From Verrucomicrobiota bacterium (GTDB lineage Bacteria; Verrucomicrobiota; Verrucomicrobiia; Limisphaerales; AV2), in NCBI GenBank assembly GCA_003218935.1, contig QHPA01000126.1, forward strand, positions 1-5,125: DNA of 5,125 bases. The letters are read 5' to 3'. The position numbers were made by a program, and so were the translations under genes. The notes under the pieces were generated by a model. That model searched no databases and was not told where the DNA came from. It was given only the letters and a program-made list of their open reading frames with translations. Below are positions 4,609 to 5,125 of this stretch, one piece after another. The number at the start of each line of letters is the position of its first letter. Positions within the stretch are counted from its first letter, which is position 1.

Positions 4609-5125
4609 TCAGACGGGGGCGAAGTGAAACAACTGGGCGCCATGTCCATCCACGTCCAGATACAGCCCCTGGTTTTGCAGATCGTCGCCAAAACGTTGGT
4701 GCTCCTCATGGCCGAGCAGGTCCTTCAACAGCCAGTTGCGCCGGGTCAAGCCATCGACGGTCAGCGACACAAAACATTGGCTGCGATGTGGAGCCAGGTT
4801 CACGACCAGGAGATCAAAGCAATCCGGTTGTGACTGCCACTGGACGACGACAAAATTTTGCGCGGTGGGGTTGTCGGGCCAGGCGGGACGCGGTCGCAGC
4901 AAATCGCTTTTGCCGCGACCGACCGCGCTGGTCTTGAGCAAGGCAAGCAGCCGTTGATAAAAGGTTTCAATTTCCAATCGGAGCGGCTCTGGCGGCCGGC
5001 GGCGGAGTTGGACTGGCAATTTGATGCGTGCGCCGGTCATTTGGCCGTAATGCACCAATCGCATTCCTGGCAGGCCCAGCGTCAGCAACGCAGCGGCGCG
5101 ATGTTCCGGCAGTGACAGGATCGAA
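4609..5125 (-). CDS. Alpha-amylase family (GH13) enzyme, C-terminal end (runs off right edge)
   Basis: This is the last 171 residues of a GH13-type alpha-glucan-active enzyme; the catalytic residues lie outside the window. The frame is open to the right edge, and the residues there, SLPEHRAAALLTLGLPGMRL, read as the continuing barrel, so a start inside the window (such as TTG at 5086-5088) is unlikely. LPGMRLVHYGQMTG (18-31) matches the segment near the end of GH13 barrels where sucrose- or amylase-like enzymes have 'lPGmplihyGqE'. It is followed by KLPVQLRRRPPEP (35-47) and the helix FYQRLLALL (55-63). Residues 88-171 fit the usual C-terminal beta-sandwich (NFVVVQWQ, DLLVVNLAPH, GLYLDVDGHGAQLFHFAPV). 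The subfamily and reaction cannot be fixed from this part. It ends convergently with the secreted-protein gene, separated by a hairpin repeat. Confidence 0.85.
   Translation of the reverse strand, partial: SILSLPEHRAAALLTLGLPGMRLVHYGQMTGARIKLPVQLRRRPPEPLRLEIETFYQRLLALLKTSAVGRGKSDLLRPRPAWPDNPTAQNFVVVQWQSQPDCFDLLVVNLAPHRSQCFVSLTVDGLTRRNWLLKDLLGHEEHQRFGDDLQNQGLYLDVDGHGAQLFHFAPV

Overview
The window looks like chromosomal DNA from a Verrucomicrobiota bacterium, probably close to the Pedosphaera/Limisphaerales group. This is inferred from three things: a secreted protein ending in a C-terminal domain of a type common in that phylum, a glycosidase-like gene carrying a fragment of a 'VGGRGCVVRHG...SxxK' serine hydrolase, and GC-rich palindromic repeats in the intergenic gaps. 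No database search was possible, so the assignment rests on pattern recognition.

Layout. Positions 1-860 (minus) hold the N-terminal half of an L-lactate permease that runs off the left edge. Positions 861-1175 are non-coding and carry degenerate hairpin repeats, including two 52-bp copies in opposite orientation. Positions 1176-1526 (minus) encode a complete CutA-type protein, with a reasonable sigma70-like promoter upstream. A palindromic repeat at 1651-1720 overlaps the 3' end of the next gene. Positions 1693-3087 (minus) encode an exported clan GH-A-like glycoside hydrolase whose N-terminus is a truncated beta-lactamase-family (serine hydrolase) segment. Positions 3088-3391 are a divergent intergenic region with a long imperfect hairpin made of CGTCCT and GGACGA-type units. 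Positions 3392-4510 (plus) encode a secreted protein with Asp/Asn-rich calcium-loop-like motifs and a Verrucomicrobia-style C-terminal domain. A hairpin repeat at 4523-4594 lies between two convergent genes. Positions 4609-5125 (minus) hold the C-terminal end of a GH13 alpha-amylase-family enzyme that runs off the right edge.

How the genes fit together. Two carbohydrate-active enzymes, a secreted protein and a lactate transporter suit a saprophytic, polysaccharide-using lifestyle. The genes do not form one obvious operon: each coding block is separated by a repeat-bearing gap, and no mobile-element gene, CRISPR array, tRNA or rRNA was recognised. The most unusual points are the serine-hydrolase-fragment/glycosidase chimera and the fact that every intergenic gap carries a different palindromic repeat, one of which supplies the last codons and stop of a gene. 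I see no convincing undescribed multi-gene system here.
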